Source of the DNA: Dyella sp. S184
GTDB lineage: Bacteria > Pseudomonadota > Gammaproteobacteria > Xanthomonadales > Rhodanobacteraceae
Assembly (NCBI RefSeq): GCF_009766065.1
Contig: NZ_LMUE01000002.1
Coordinates: 1 to 64,000, forward strand
DNA length: 64,000 bases
Reading direction: 5' to 3'
This document shows positions 6,763-14,413 of this stretch, piece by piece; position 1 is the first letter of the stretch; each line of letters starts with the position of its first letter. A program made the position numbers and the translations under genes. The notes under the pieces were generated by a model. That model had not been told where the DNA came from and made no database searches. It was given only the letters and a program-made list of their open reading frames with translations.

Positions 6763-7108
6763 ATTCGATCGCAAACAGATGAGCAGCATCGGCCAGCAGC
6801 ACCTGCTGCAGTCGCTGCAAGGATTCCTGACTCTCCATCTGCCGCAGGCCTCACAGATGCCGCCGGCGCAACTGCGCACCACGCTGGACACCTTGATCGG
6901 CGAATGCCGCACGCTCGGGCTGAGCAGCCAGCGCGCGATCGCCGCCTATGCGCTGGCCGCCTGCACGCTTGGCACCGCGACAGTGCGCGACGATCCCACC
7001 GTGCAGCACATCCTTGCCCAGCGTGACTTGCCGCAGGCGTACAAGGCGTTGCTGCTGCAGACCTGGCTGGCGCGCATGGGCGCCGAGCTGGCACGACTGC
7101 GGAGCTGA
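6755..7108 (+). CDS. Small helical protein in the vgrG operon
   Basis: The 117-aa protein appears all-helical and soluble, rich in Leu, Gln and Ala (QHLLQSLQGFLTLHLPQASQ, AYKALLLQTWLARMGAELARL). There is no signal peptide, membrane segment or known motif. It overlaps the DUF4123 gene by 8 bases and ends 4 bases before the next gene, so it belongs to the same operon. It could be a second adaptor or a partner of the repeat protein downstream. An immunity role is less likely given its position before the candidate cargo. Function unknown. Confidence 0.75.
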   Translation: MLEFDRKQMSSIGQQHLLQSLQGFLTLHLPQASQMPPAQLRTTLDTLIGECRTLGLSSQRAIAAYALAACTLGTATVRDDPTVQHILAQRDLPQAYKALLLQTWLARMGAELARLRS

Positions 7109-7112
7109 GCCG

Positions 7113-8591
7113 ATGTCCGACTTCCCTACTCCCGATCTGGGCGGTGCCGCGCAACAGGCCTCGCAGGCCGCCGGCGGTGCCGTGGCCGGTGCACAGAAAT
7201 CCGCGCAGGGTGCCGCCGCGCAGGCCAGCCACGCTGCGCAAGGTGCGATCGGTGAGGCGAAGAATGCGGTCAGCACGGCAGCCAGTGCCGCTGGCGCTGC
7301 AGCAGGCGGCGCGATGGCCAAGGCGCAGAGTGCCGCGCAGGATGCCGCTGGCAAGGCTGGCAGTGCGGCACAAGGTGCGATCGGCCAGGCCAGTCAGGCG
7401 CTCGGCAAGGCGGCCAGCGGTGCACAGGGCATGGCACAGGGCGCACTCGAGCAGGCGAACCAGGCATTGAATGGCGCCAGCAAGGCCGCTGGCGATGCCG
7501 CGCATGGCGCGCTCGATGCTGCCGGCAGCGCCGTCGACAAGGCCAAGGGTATGGCCAACGACATCGCGAACAATGCCTTGAAAACCGCCAGCGATGCGCT
7601 CGACAAGGCGCAGGGTGCCGCCGAGGATGCCGCGAAGAACGCGCTACAGGAAGCCAATCAGGCCGTCGACAAGGCACAGTCGATGATCGAGAACACCGTG
7701 CAGAACGCGCTGGATGGTGCCAACAAGGCAATCGACCAGGCCAAGGATGCGCTGCAGGATGCCGGCAAGCATGCCTTGCAACAGGGACTGGATGCGGCGA
7801 ACGGTGCACTGGCGCAGGCCAATGCACTCGGTCACCAAGGGCTGGCCGGACTGAGCGGCGCACTCGCCGAACTGCCCAAGAGTTTCCCCAACCTGCCCGC
7901 TGATTATCCGGGTTCGGAATGCCCGTACGTGCGCGCCCTGCACGACCTGCTCGCACAGCAGGCGGCACAGGCGCATAACTCGCTGAGCAACGCCGCCAAT
8001 GCGCTGAATGGCGCCGGCGACATGCTCGACCACGCCGGCTCGGAACTGGACAACGCCGCCAAGCAGGTCAGCGACGAGGCCAACAGCGCGATGGACAAGG
8101 GCATGGGCGCCATCAACGACGCGCAGAAGGCCGCCAACGATGCCGAGAAGCAGGCGATGGCCGCCGCCAACGATGCGGCGAACCAGGCCAAGGCCGCCGC
8201 CAACGCCGCCGCATCGAAGGCACTGAAGGAGTGCAGCGATGCCGCCAACCAGGCCAAGCAACAGGCCAAGGACCTGGCACAGCAGGCGATGAGCCAGGCC
8301 AACCAACTGGCCGACAACGCGCAGAAACAGGCTACCGGCGCTGCGCAGTCAGCCGTACAGGCGGCACAGCAAAAGGCCGCGGCGTTGCAGCAGCAGGCCA
8401 CCCAGCTGGCACAAGGTGCGATCGGTCAGGTCCAGCAAGGTATCGCCGGTGCCGGCAAGGCAGCGAGCGGAGCAGCATCCGCTGCCGTTGCCAAGGCCGG
8501 TCAGGCTGCAGGCCAGGCAGCGGCGCTCGCTGGCAACGCGGCCAAGTCACTTGGCAATGCGGCGAGTGGACTGGGCGGTCTGCCAGGCTGA
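7113..8591 (+). CDS. Ala-rich helical repeat protein, candidate T6SS cargo
   Basis: The 492-aa protein is dominated by Ala, Gln, Lys, Asp and Asn in a degenerate 11-residue-like rhythm (AQGAIGEAKNAVSTAAS, ALDKAQGAAEDAAKNALQEA). It resembles LEA group 3 or apolipoprotein-like amphipathic helices. A non-repetitive island at residues 241-285 contains LPKSFPNLPADYPGSECPYVRALHDLL; Gly-rich ends flank the repeats. There is no signal peptide, PAAR or toxin motif. The start at 7113 has GGAG at a good distance. It is the last gene of the vgrG-DUF4123 operon, the usual effector position, but the sequence suggests a membrane- or lipid-binding or coiled structural protein rather than a known enzyme. Composition makes homology searches unreliable. 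Confidence 0.8.
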   Translation: MSDFPTPDLGGAAQQASQAAGGAVAGAQKSAQGAAAQASHAAQGAIGEAKNAVSTAASAAGAAAGGAMAKAQSAAQDAAGKAGSAAQGAIGQASQALGKAASGAQGMAQGALEQANQALNGASKAAGDAAHGALDAAGSAVDKAKGMANDIANNALKTASDALDKAQGAAEDAAKNALQEANQAVDKAQSMIENTVQNALDGANKAIDQAKDALQDAGKHALQQGLDAANGALAQANALGHQGLAGLSGALAELPKSFPNLPADYPGSECPYVRALHDLLAQQAAQAHNSLSNAANALNGAGDMLDHAGSELDNAAKQVSDEANSAMDKGMGAINDAQKAANDAEKQAMAAANDAANQAKAAANAAASKALKECSDAANQAKQQAKDLAQQAMSQANQLADNAQKQATGAAQSAVQAAQQKAAALQQQATQLAQGAIGQVQQGIAGAGKAASGAASAAVAKAGQAAGQAAALAGNAAKSLGNAASGLGGLPG

Positions 8592-8676
8592 GCGCAGCGT
8601 AGTGGATGCCCGGCCAGCGTGGCCAATTTGCGTCTGCGACCACGGTGTGTGGTCCACCAGCGACCATGGCCAGCGC

Positions 8677-9204
8677 TCAATGCATCATCGTGCTGATGTT
8701 CATCACCGAGCCGTTGGGCATGATCATGTCACCGGGCTTTTGTCCGGCCGCGCATGGGCCGAGCCAGCGGCCATTGCTGCTGACGTCCCTCGACGTCTTG
8801 CCGAGGATGGCTGGCTGATACTGCATGTGGGTGTCAGTGTGATAGGCGATGTCACCGTCGAAGTGGGTTTCGCTATGGCTGACCATGTGCATCGTGCCCT
8901 GCGGACCCTGCATCTGGCACACGCTGTCAACCGTGAACGAATTGCCACTCACGTTGAAATCCATCTTGCTGCACACCGCACCGCTCATCTTGGCGGCAAA
9001 CCGGTACAACGCCTGGTCGGTATCCGCGTCAAGGCATATCTTCGGCATGGCATGCGGGCTGGCGGCGCCATTCATTACGTTGTCCTGGATCTCCCACAGG
9101 CCAGCCTTGCGCTTGGGCAGGTTGCCCGGCAAGTCACTGGCAACGGCAACGCAAGCCAGTATCAGCAGGCTTGTTGCAACAACAAAGCGAATACGGGCGG
9201 ACAT
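8677..9204 (-). CDS. DUF3617-like periplasmic protein
   Basis: The 175-aa protein has a Sec signal peptide (about residues 1-22, cleavage after ACVAVA) and a mature domain starting LPKRKAGLWEIQDNVMNG. This recalls DUF3617 proteins, which open with a GLWE motif and carry paired cysteines (here ICLDAD, AVCSKM, SVCQMQ, GPCAAG). The end is Met-rich (MIMPNGSVMNISTMMH). The function of the family is unknown. The gene converges with the repeat protein and is transcribed towards it, with 85 bp between stops. Confidence 0.75.
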   Translation of the reverse strand: MSARIRFVVATSLLILACVAVASDLPGNLPKRKAGLWEIQDNVMNGAASPHAMPKICLDADTDQALYRFAAKMSGAVCSKMDFNVSGNSFTVDSVCQMQGPQGTMHMVSHSETHFDGDIAYHTDTHMQYQPAILGKTSRDVSSNGRWLGPCAAGQKPGDMIMPNGSVMNISTMMH

Positions 9205-9322
9205 GTGATTCCCCTATGGCAATGCGAACCAGGAATGCGATGCAACTCGATGCGCAAGAGTCTAATCCCGATTTACACGAATAGCCGTTGCAACGAACCA
9301 GACAGCGAACGCCTTTCCCTGC

Positions 9323-9712
9323 TCAGGGGATCATCTCGGTCATCTGACCAGGCTCGCTGATCGTCACCACGCCGCCCCACATGCACATGCAGGTATGCGT
9401 ATTGTCCAGGCACGGCATGTTTCCCAGCAGGACCGTCGGCGTACCGGGAATCCATGGCGCTATGGTGGCGGGAATGCACGGTTGCGGTGTCAGCACGCCC
9501 AGCGCCGCGGTGGTGGCCGCGGCCACCTGCGGGTTGCTCGGTGAGATGCACATCCCGAACGGCATGATATTGGTCATCGGGATGAAATCCATGATCGTCG
9601 CCGCCGGCTGGTCGGTGGACAGCATCTTGTTCTCCGGCAGTACCACCAGGTTCGACGGTGCCACGCCGAAGCTGCACATCAAGGTGGCGCCATTGACCAC
9701 ATGGATCGGCAT
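9323..9712 (-). CDS. PAAR-like DUF4280 protein
   Basis: The 129-aa protein reads like the DUF4280 PAAR-like family: it begins with VNGATLMCSFG, continues with a conserved IMDFIPMTNIMPFGMC segment and has further Cys and Pro positions (PCIPATIAPW, MPCLDNTHTCMCMWGG). Such proteins cap the VgrG tip like canonical PAAR proteins and appear with T6SS cargo. Here it lies about 3 kb from vgrG on the opposite strand, followed 10 bases upstream by an OmpA-domain gene. It is complete, with no effector domain attached. Confidence 0.8.
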   Translation of the reverse strand: MPIHVVNGATLMCSFGVAPSNLVVLPENKMLSTDQPAATIMDFIPMTNIMPFGMCISPSNPQVAAATTAALGVLTPQPCIPATIAPWIPGTPTVLLGNMPCLDNTHTCMCMWGGVVTISEPGQMTEMIP

Positions 9713-9722
9713 GAACGTGTCC

Positions 9723-10319
9723 TCAGCCGCCGCTGGCGACGATCTCGACGCGACGATTCTCGGACGCGGTCGGATCAGCCTTGTTGAGCAGTTCGGTGGA
9801 ACCCTTGCCAGTGGCAGTGAGCCGATCGGCCGCTACACCATGCTCGGTGAGGAAGCGCTTCACCGAAGCAGCGCGCATCTGCGACAGACGCATGTTGTAA
9901 CCCTCCGAGCCCACGCCGTCGGTATGCCCGATGACCTGGAAGGTGCGTCCCTTCAGCTCGTCCGAACCCAAGGCTGTGGCCAGGTTGCTCATGGTGGTGG
10001 CAGAGGCACCCTCGATGCGGTCGGAATTGAAGGCGAACTGGATCTGCATCGAGATCGAAGCCGGCGGAGGTGCGGCGACGGGCTCGTCGGCCACCTTGCC
10101 GGCAGCCGCCGCACCACCCAGACGCAGCGAACGGGTAGCCCCGGTGTTGACCGAGTCGTCGTCCTTGGCCTTGAGCTGGTCGACGATCGATTTCACCGAT
10201 GGCGCGCTCGAGGGCGCATCCGAAGAGGGCGGTGTTGATCCGACATCCTGTGCAACGGCGCAGGTCGCCACCAGCAGCAGGGCGGCAGCAAGGCAGGACA
10301 ATGGGCGAATGGCGTTCAT
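9723..10319 (-). CDS. OmpA-family peptidoglycan-associating protein
   Basis: The 198-aa protein has a signal peptide (cleavage near residue 23, CAVAQ), a Ser/Pro-rich linker, and a C-terminal OmpA-like domain with QVIGHTDGVGSEGYNMRLSQMRA and ENRRVEIV, the region that binds diaminopimelate in peptidoglycan. No lipobox and no beta-barrel are present, so it is likely a periplasmic wall-bound protein. It shares an operon with the PAAR-like gene (10-bp gap). This placement could mean cell-wall anchoring for the secretion island, though that is inferred only from neighbourhood. Confidence 0.85.
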   Translation of the reverse strand: MNAIRPLSCLAAALLLVATCAVAQDVGSTPPSSDAPSSAPSVKSIVDQLKAKDDDSVNTGATRSLRLGGAAAAGKVADEPVAAPPPASISMQIQFAFNSDRIEGASATTMSNLATALGSDELKGRTFQVIGHTDGVGSEGYNMRLSQMRAASVKRFLTEHGVAADRLTATGKGSTELLNKADPTASENRRVEIVASGG

Positions 10320-10666
10320 GGGACTCTCCGGTCTCCGCGCGCGGCAGCGCGGCTAGGGCTGGTGTTCGATGCCCCGCAGTGTGTGCAGCACACCGATTTT
10401 TTTCGATATGCAATTCGCTCTATGCCGCTTGTTGCTATGACGAACTGCGTATCGAAGTGGCCGGTGAAATTTCCTAGAGTGGGCTTGCGGCAGCCACGGA
10501 CGGTGATGCACATCGGGATTCTGCATCGCACTTCGGATCGACCAGAAATCGGCAACCTGCCATGACCGTCACGCAACGACAGCGCCATCCAACCACCGCC
10601 TGCTCTGGCAGGTATCTCCGCAACGTGCCGCATGCGGCACCGGTCGGCCGGCAAAGGTAGGCATCC
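10320..10666. other. Divergent gene-free region
   Basis: This region separates the OmpA-domain gene (minus) from the histidine kinase gene (plus) and should hold both promoters. No strong consensus promoter was recognised. The only distinct element is a 16-bp perfect palindrome at 10625-10640. A GCAACC at 10554 has no matching -10 box and is not part of the motif family seen in the 21-49 kb block. Confidence 0.4.
10625..10640. repeat. 16-bp perfect palindrome before the histidine kinase
   Basis: GTGCCGCATGCGGCAC is a perfect palindrome ending 26 bp upstream of the kinase ATG at 10667. It could be an operator for a dimeric regulator or an RNA hairpin in the leader. Only one copy was noticed. 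Confidence 0.4.
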
Positions 10667-12100
10667 ATGTTGCGACGGCCGACCGCGTTGCTGCCGCGTC
10701 TGCTCGCCGATGGCGTGCTGCCCTGCGCACTCGCCGCCATCGCGCTGACCGCAGCGTTCACACTGCGACAGTTGCGCGATATGGATGACACCGCGCAGAT
10801 GCGCATCGCACTGCAACTGGAACAGCTCTCCGCCGCGCTGGATCGCGATGGTGGTCATGCGACGCAGCAACTGCTCGATGATGCCATGCGCATCGGCCGC
10901 GCCGACCAGTTGCAGCGCATCGACCTGCAGGAGGCCGATGGTCTCGTGTTGCACAGCGGCGCACCGACCGCGGCGACACTCGAGCACTACCGTCGCGAAT
11001 TGCCCGTCGGCAACGGTCGCCATCGCACGCTGACCCTGCATGTAGATCCCCAGGTGCGGCAGCATGCACAAAGGCTGATATGGCTGTATGGCGCATTCAA
11101 CACGCTTGGCATCGTGCTGCTTGCGCTGCTGGCCGCGTATGCCATGCGCTATCGCGTGTTGGTGCCATTGCAGCGCTTGAAACGTGGACTGGATGAATTG
11201 CTGGCCGGCGCCAACAGCATCACCCAGACACACGAAGCGCACCGGGAGTTTGCCCAGCTGCAGGCGAGCACCGCTGCCGTCGCCGGACTGTTGGCGGCGT
11301 ACCGGATCGAGCAGGCCTCGAGCCAGCGTGCCACCGCGATCGATGCGCTCGACCAGTTGCGCCAGAGCCAGGCAACTGCACGCAACAAGTCGCAATTCAT
11401 GGCACTCGTCGGTCATCACTTCCGGCAGCCCTTGCAGGCCATGCAGCTGCTCGTGGCCAGCCTGCATCCGGGCATCGATGCCGAACAACAGGCGTTGCTG
11501 GCGCAGATGCACATCAGCATCAACGCGATGACCCGCTTGCTTGATGCGTTGCTGGAAATCTCCCAACTGGATGCCGGCGTGGTGACGGTGACGCCGATCC
11601 GCTTCAGCGTCTCCGACCTGTTCTTGCATGACCGTGGCTGGCTGCTCGATGAGGCGCACCAGCATGGCGTGGACCTGATCTGGCGCGGCAGCCGTCATCA
11701 CCTGCAGGGCGATCTCGAACTGACCGCTACGCTGCTGCGGCAACTGATCAGCAATGCGATTGCCTGCACCGCGGCGCATGGACGCGTGATGGTCGCCGCG
11801 CGATGGAGCCCACATGGCGTTCGCATCGAGGTGCGCGACAACGGCGTGGGCATCGCGGCAATCCATCAGCAGCGCATCTTCGAGGAATTCGTGCAGTTGC
11901 ATGGCGACGGCGAGCGCCGCGAGGGCTACGGACTGGGGCTGTCCATCGCGACGCGCGTGGCGCAGGTGCTGGGCACCCGGATCGGCCTGCGCTCGGAACC
12001 GGGCCGCGGCAGCACGTTCTGGTTCGAACTGCCATGCCTGCCGACCGCCGAACGCCACGGTGGCATCGATACCCGCCGCGCATCGCCGGCCATGCATTGA
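10667..12100 (+). CDS. Membrane sensor histidine kinase
   Basis: The 477-aa kinase has two membrane segments (about residues 14-34 and 138-160) around a roughly 100-residue periplasmic sensor, then a HAMP-like linker. The H-box is FMALVGHHFRQPLQAM near 244; the phospho-acceptor is the second His in the unusual GHHFRQP rather than SHELRTP. ATPase motifs follow: RQLISNAIA (N box), VRDNGVGIA (G1) and GYGLGLSIA (G2). No response regulator lies next to it, so it is an orphan. The GHHFRQP form recalls kinases that share a receiver in trans. It is followed after 180 bp by the CHAT operon on the same strand. Confidence 0.92.
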   Translation: MLRRPTALLPRLLADGVLPCALAAIALTAAFTLRQLRDMDDTAQMRIALQLEQLSAALDRDGGHATQQLLDDAMRIGRADQLQRIDLQEADGLVLHSGAPTAATLEHYRRELPVGNGRHRTLTLHVDPQVRQHAQRLIWLYGAFNTLGIVLLALLAAYAMRYRVLVPLQRLKRGLDELLAGANSITQTHEAHREFAQLQASTAAVAGLLAAYRIEQASSQRATAIDALDQLRQSQATARNKSQFMALVGHHFRQPLQAMQLLVASLHPGIDAEQQALLAQMHISINAMTRLLDALLEISQLDAGVVTVTPIRFSVSDLFLHDRGWLLDEAHQHGVDLIWRGSRHHLQGDLELTATLLRQLISNAIACTAAHGRVMVAARWSPHGVRIEVRDNGVGIAAIHQQRIFEEFVQLHGDGERREGYGLGLSIATRVAQVLGTRIGLRSEPGRGSTFWFELPCLPTAERHGGIDTRRASPAMH

Positions 12101-12280
12101 CCCAGCCCGATTTGATTCGGCCCGATCGCCGTGGCTGATGCAGCCAGCCCACCGCCACCCGTCATCCGAACGAGCTATGCCCTACTGGGAATAGGCCGCA
12201 CCGGCGCGCCTGCCTAGACTGCCAAAGCTTCATCAACCGGCCGCATCACGCTGCCGGCTCGCAGTTGGGAGGGACGCCAC

Positions 12281-14413
12281 GTGCGTGCACAGCTCACCCT
12301 GATCCGGCTCACCGCCGCGATCATCACGACGTTTGCCGGCTGTGTTGCCGCCCAGGATCTGCCCGCCTTGCGCAGTCACGACGCGGTCGTCATCGACACT
12401 TCGACCGCGCTCAACGCACAGGCGCGCATGGACGATGCAGATACCGCACTGGCGCTGAGCGCCGATGGTGCGCTGCTATATGGCGCCAGCCCGCTGAAAA
12501 TGGATGGCTACCAATACTGCAGCCAGGCGGTCGCACTCGCGGAGAAAGGTGAGTTGCGCCAGAGCGTGCGCGCGGCGAGCCAGGCGTTGTATCTGGCCCA
12601 GCAGAGCAAGGACGATGAATTGCTGGCGCGCGCCTACCGCGACCTGGCAATCGTCTACGGTTACGGTGGCGACTACGACAAGGCGGTCGCGTTTGCCAAC
12701 GCCGCGCTCAAGCGTCCGGTGAAGGACCCGACCCAGATCGTCGGGCCTGCGCACAAAGTACTCGGCGATGCCGCCGCACGCCAGGGCGACTACAACGGCG
12801 CGATTGCCGAATATCGGCTGGCGATGCCAGGCAGTTCGGATCATTACCGTCCGCTGGTGCAGCTGTCCCTGATCAATGCGCTGATCGGCGCTGGCGACCT
12901 CGCCGGCGCACGCGCCGAGATGGAGAAACTGAAGATTGCCTCAACCGACCCGCTGCTGTCGACCGAGCTGAAGCGCACCGAGGCGAAGCTGTTGCTGGCC
13001 GAGCAGAAGCCGGCCGATACGCTGGTGTTGTATCGCGAACTGGAGCATTCGGCAGGCGGTGACGATGGCGGCTACCAGCGCTTCTGGGCCGAGGACGGCA
13101 TCGCACGCAGCCAGCTGGCGATGGGCGACAAGGCGCAGGCGGCAGCGACCTGGACACAGGCACTGGACGGACTGGACCAGGTACGCGCGCAATTTCGCAG
13201 CGAGGAATTCAAGATCGGGCTGTTCTCCGACGTGCAGGGCGTCTTCGCACAGGCGATCGACCTGTATTCGAAGATGGGCGATAGCGCGACCGCGTTCGAC
13301 CTGTCCGAGCGCAGCCGCTCGCGCGCGCTGCTGGACGAGGTGCGCGGCCGCGCGAAGCTCACCCCTGGCGTAGCCTCGACGATCCCGGTGGCGGTGCTGC
13401 AGAAACAGTTGCGCCCTGACGAGCGGGTGGTCGAATTCCATTCGCTGCCCGAACGCCTGCTGGTATGGGTAGTCAGCAGCGATGGCGTTCATGAGCAGAG
13501 CTATCCGATTCCGCACAAGGATCTGGTGCGCCTGGTCGATGCGTTCCGCCAGTCGATCATCGCCGGCCGGCGCAGTGCGGTAGGCGCCGCCGAACAACTG
13601 GGCGAGTTGCTGATCAAGCCGCTGAACCTGCCCGCTAATGCGCGCCTGATCATCGTGCCGCACGGCCCCCTGCACTATCTGCCGTTCCAGGCCCTGCGCG
13701 TGGACGACCATTACCTGATCGAACAACATCCGATCTCGGTGACGCCGTCGATCAGCATCGCGATGCAGCTGATCCAGCGTGGCACGGTGATGAACGGCTC
13801 GCTGACCGCGTTCGGCAATCCGGACGTGGCGCCGCAATACGCGTTGCCCGGTTCCGAGGCCGAGGTGAAGGCACTCGCCGCCGCCTTCCCGGGCACGCAG
13901 CTGTTCTTGCACGACCAGGCGACCAAGGACCGCTTCGAGGCCAGCGCCGGCAAGACCTCGCTGATCCACGTCGCCGCACATGCCCAGGCCGACACCATCG
14001 ATCCGCTGTACTCGCGCATCCTGCTCGCCAATGAAAACGGCAAGGTCGATTTCCTCGAAGCACACGAAGTGCTCGGGCTGAATCTCGACAAGGTCTCGCT
14101 GGTGACGCTGTCGGCCTGCGAGTCGGGACTGGGGCGCGTGGCTGATGGCGACGAGGTGCTCGGTTTCACCCGCTCCTTCCTGTCCGCCGGTAGCTCCGGC
14201 CTGATCGTCTCGCTGTGGCCGGTCTCCGACGACGCCACCAAGTTGCTGATGTCGACGCTGTACGGCGAGCTGGCCAAGGGCAGCGACGTACAGGTGGCGA
14301 TGCAGCGCGCGCAACTGGCCGTGCTGCACACCAAGGGCATGGACCATCCGTTTTTCTGGGCGCCGTTCGACGTCATCGGTGACTGGCGCCTCACCGTGGG
14401 AGCGAAACCATGA
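12281..14413 (+). CDS. Exported TPR-CHAT caspase-like protein
   Basis: The 710-aa protein starts at GTG 12281 with GGGAGGG upstream and has a signal peptide (residues 1-24, ending CVAAQ). Residues 60-330 form helical TPR-like repeats; residues 420-705 form a CHAT domain with the caspase-clan dyad candidates His567 (HVAAHA) and Cys613 (LSACESG), then the family's GLIVSLWPVSDDA. The dyad is intact, so a cysteine protease is likely. Unlike CHAT proteases of bacterial defence islands, this one is exported. Its stop overlaps the TpsB start (ATGA), tying it to two-partner secretion; processing or quality control of the TpsA exoprotein is a reasonable inference. Confidence 0.9.
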   Translation: MRAQLTLIRLTAAIITTFAGCVAAQDLPALRSHDAVVIDTSTALNAQARMDDADTALALSADGALLYGASPLKMDGYQYCSQAVALAEKGELRQSVRAASQALYLAQQSKDDELLARAYRDLAIVYGYGGDYDKAVAFANAALKRPVKDPTQIVGPAHKVLGDAAARQGDYNGAIAEYRLAMPGSSDHYRPLVQLSLINALIGAGDLAGARAEMEKLKIASTDPLLSTELKRTEAKLLLAEQKPADTLVLYRELEHSAGGDDGGYQRFWAEDGIARSQLAMGDKAQAAATWTQALDGLDQVRAQFRSEEFKIGLFSDVQGVFAQAIDLYSKMGDSATAFDLSERSRSRALLDEVRGRAKLTPGVASTIPVAVLQKQLRPDERVVEFHSLPERLLVWVVSSDGVHEQSYPIPHKDLVRLVDAFRQSIIAGRRSAVGAAEQLGELLIKPLNLPANARLIIVPHGPLHYLPFQALRVDDHYLIEQHPISVTPSISIAMQLIQRGTVMNGSLTAFGNPDVAPQYALPGSEAEVKALAAAFPGTQLFLHDQATKDRFEASAGKTSLIHVAAHAQADTIDPLYSRILLANENGKVDFLEAHEVLGLNLDKVSLVTLSACESGLGRVADGDEVLGFTRSFLSAGSSGLIVSLWPVSDDATKLLMSTLYGELAKGSDVQVAMQRAQLAVLHTKGMDHPFFWAPFDVIGDWRLTVGAKP

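Noticed and set aside
7644..8401. Open frames antisense to the Ala-rich repeat protein
   Set aside because: Low-complexity codons (GCC, CAG, AAG) keep the opposite frames open. Start, ribosome-binding site and operon spacing favour the plus-strand gene.
10554..10590. GCAACC upstream of the histidine kinase as an eighth regulon promoter
   Set aside because: No GYACYYAM box is present at 16 bp, and the sequence at that place is CAACGACA.
10316..12097. 593-codon minus-strand frame over the histidine kinase
   Set aside because: The plus-strand kinase has intact H, N and G boxes; the antisense product has no recognisable feature.
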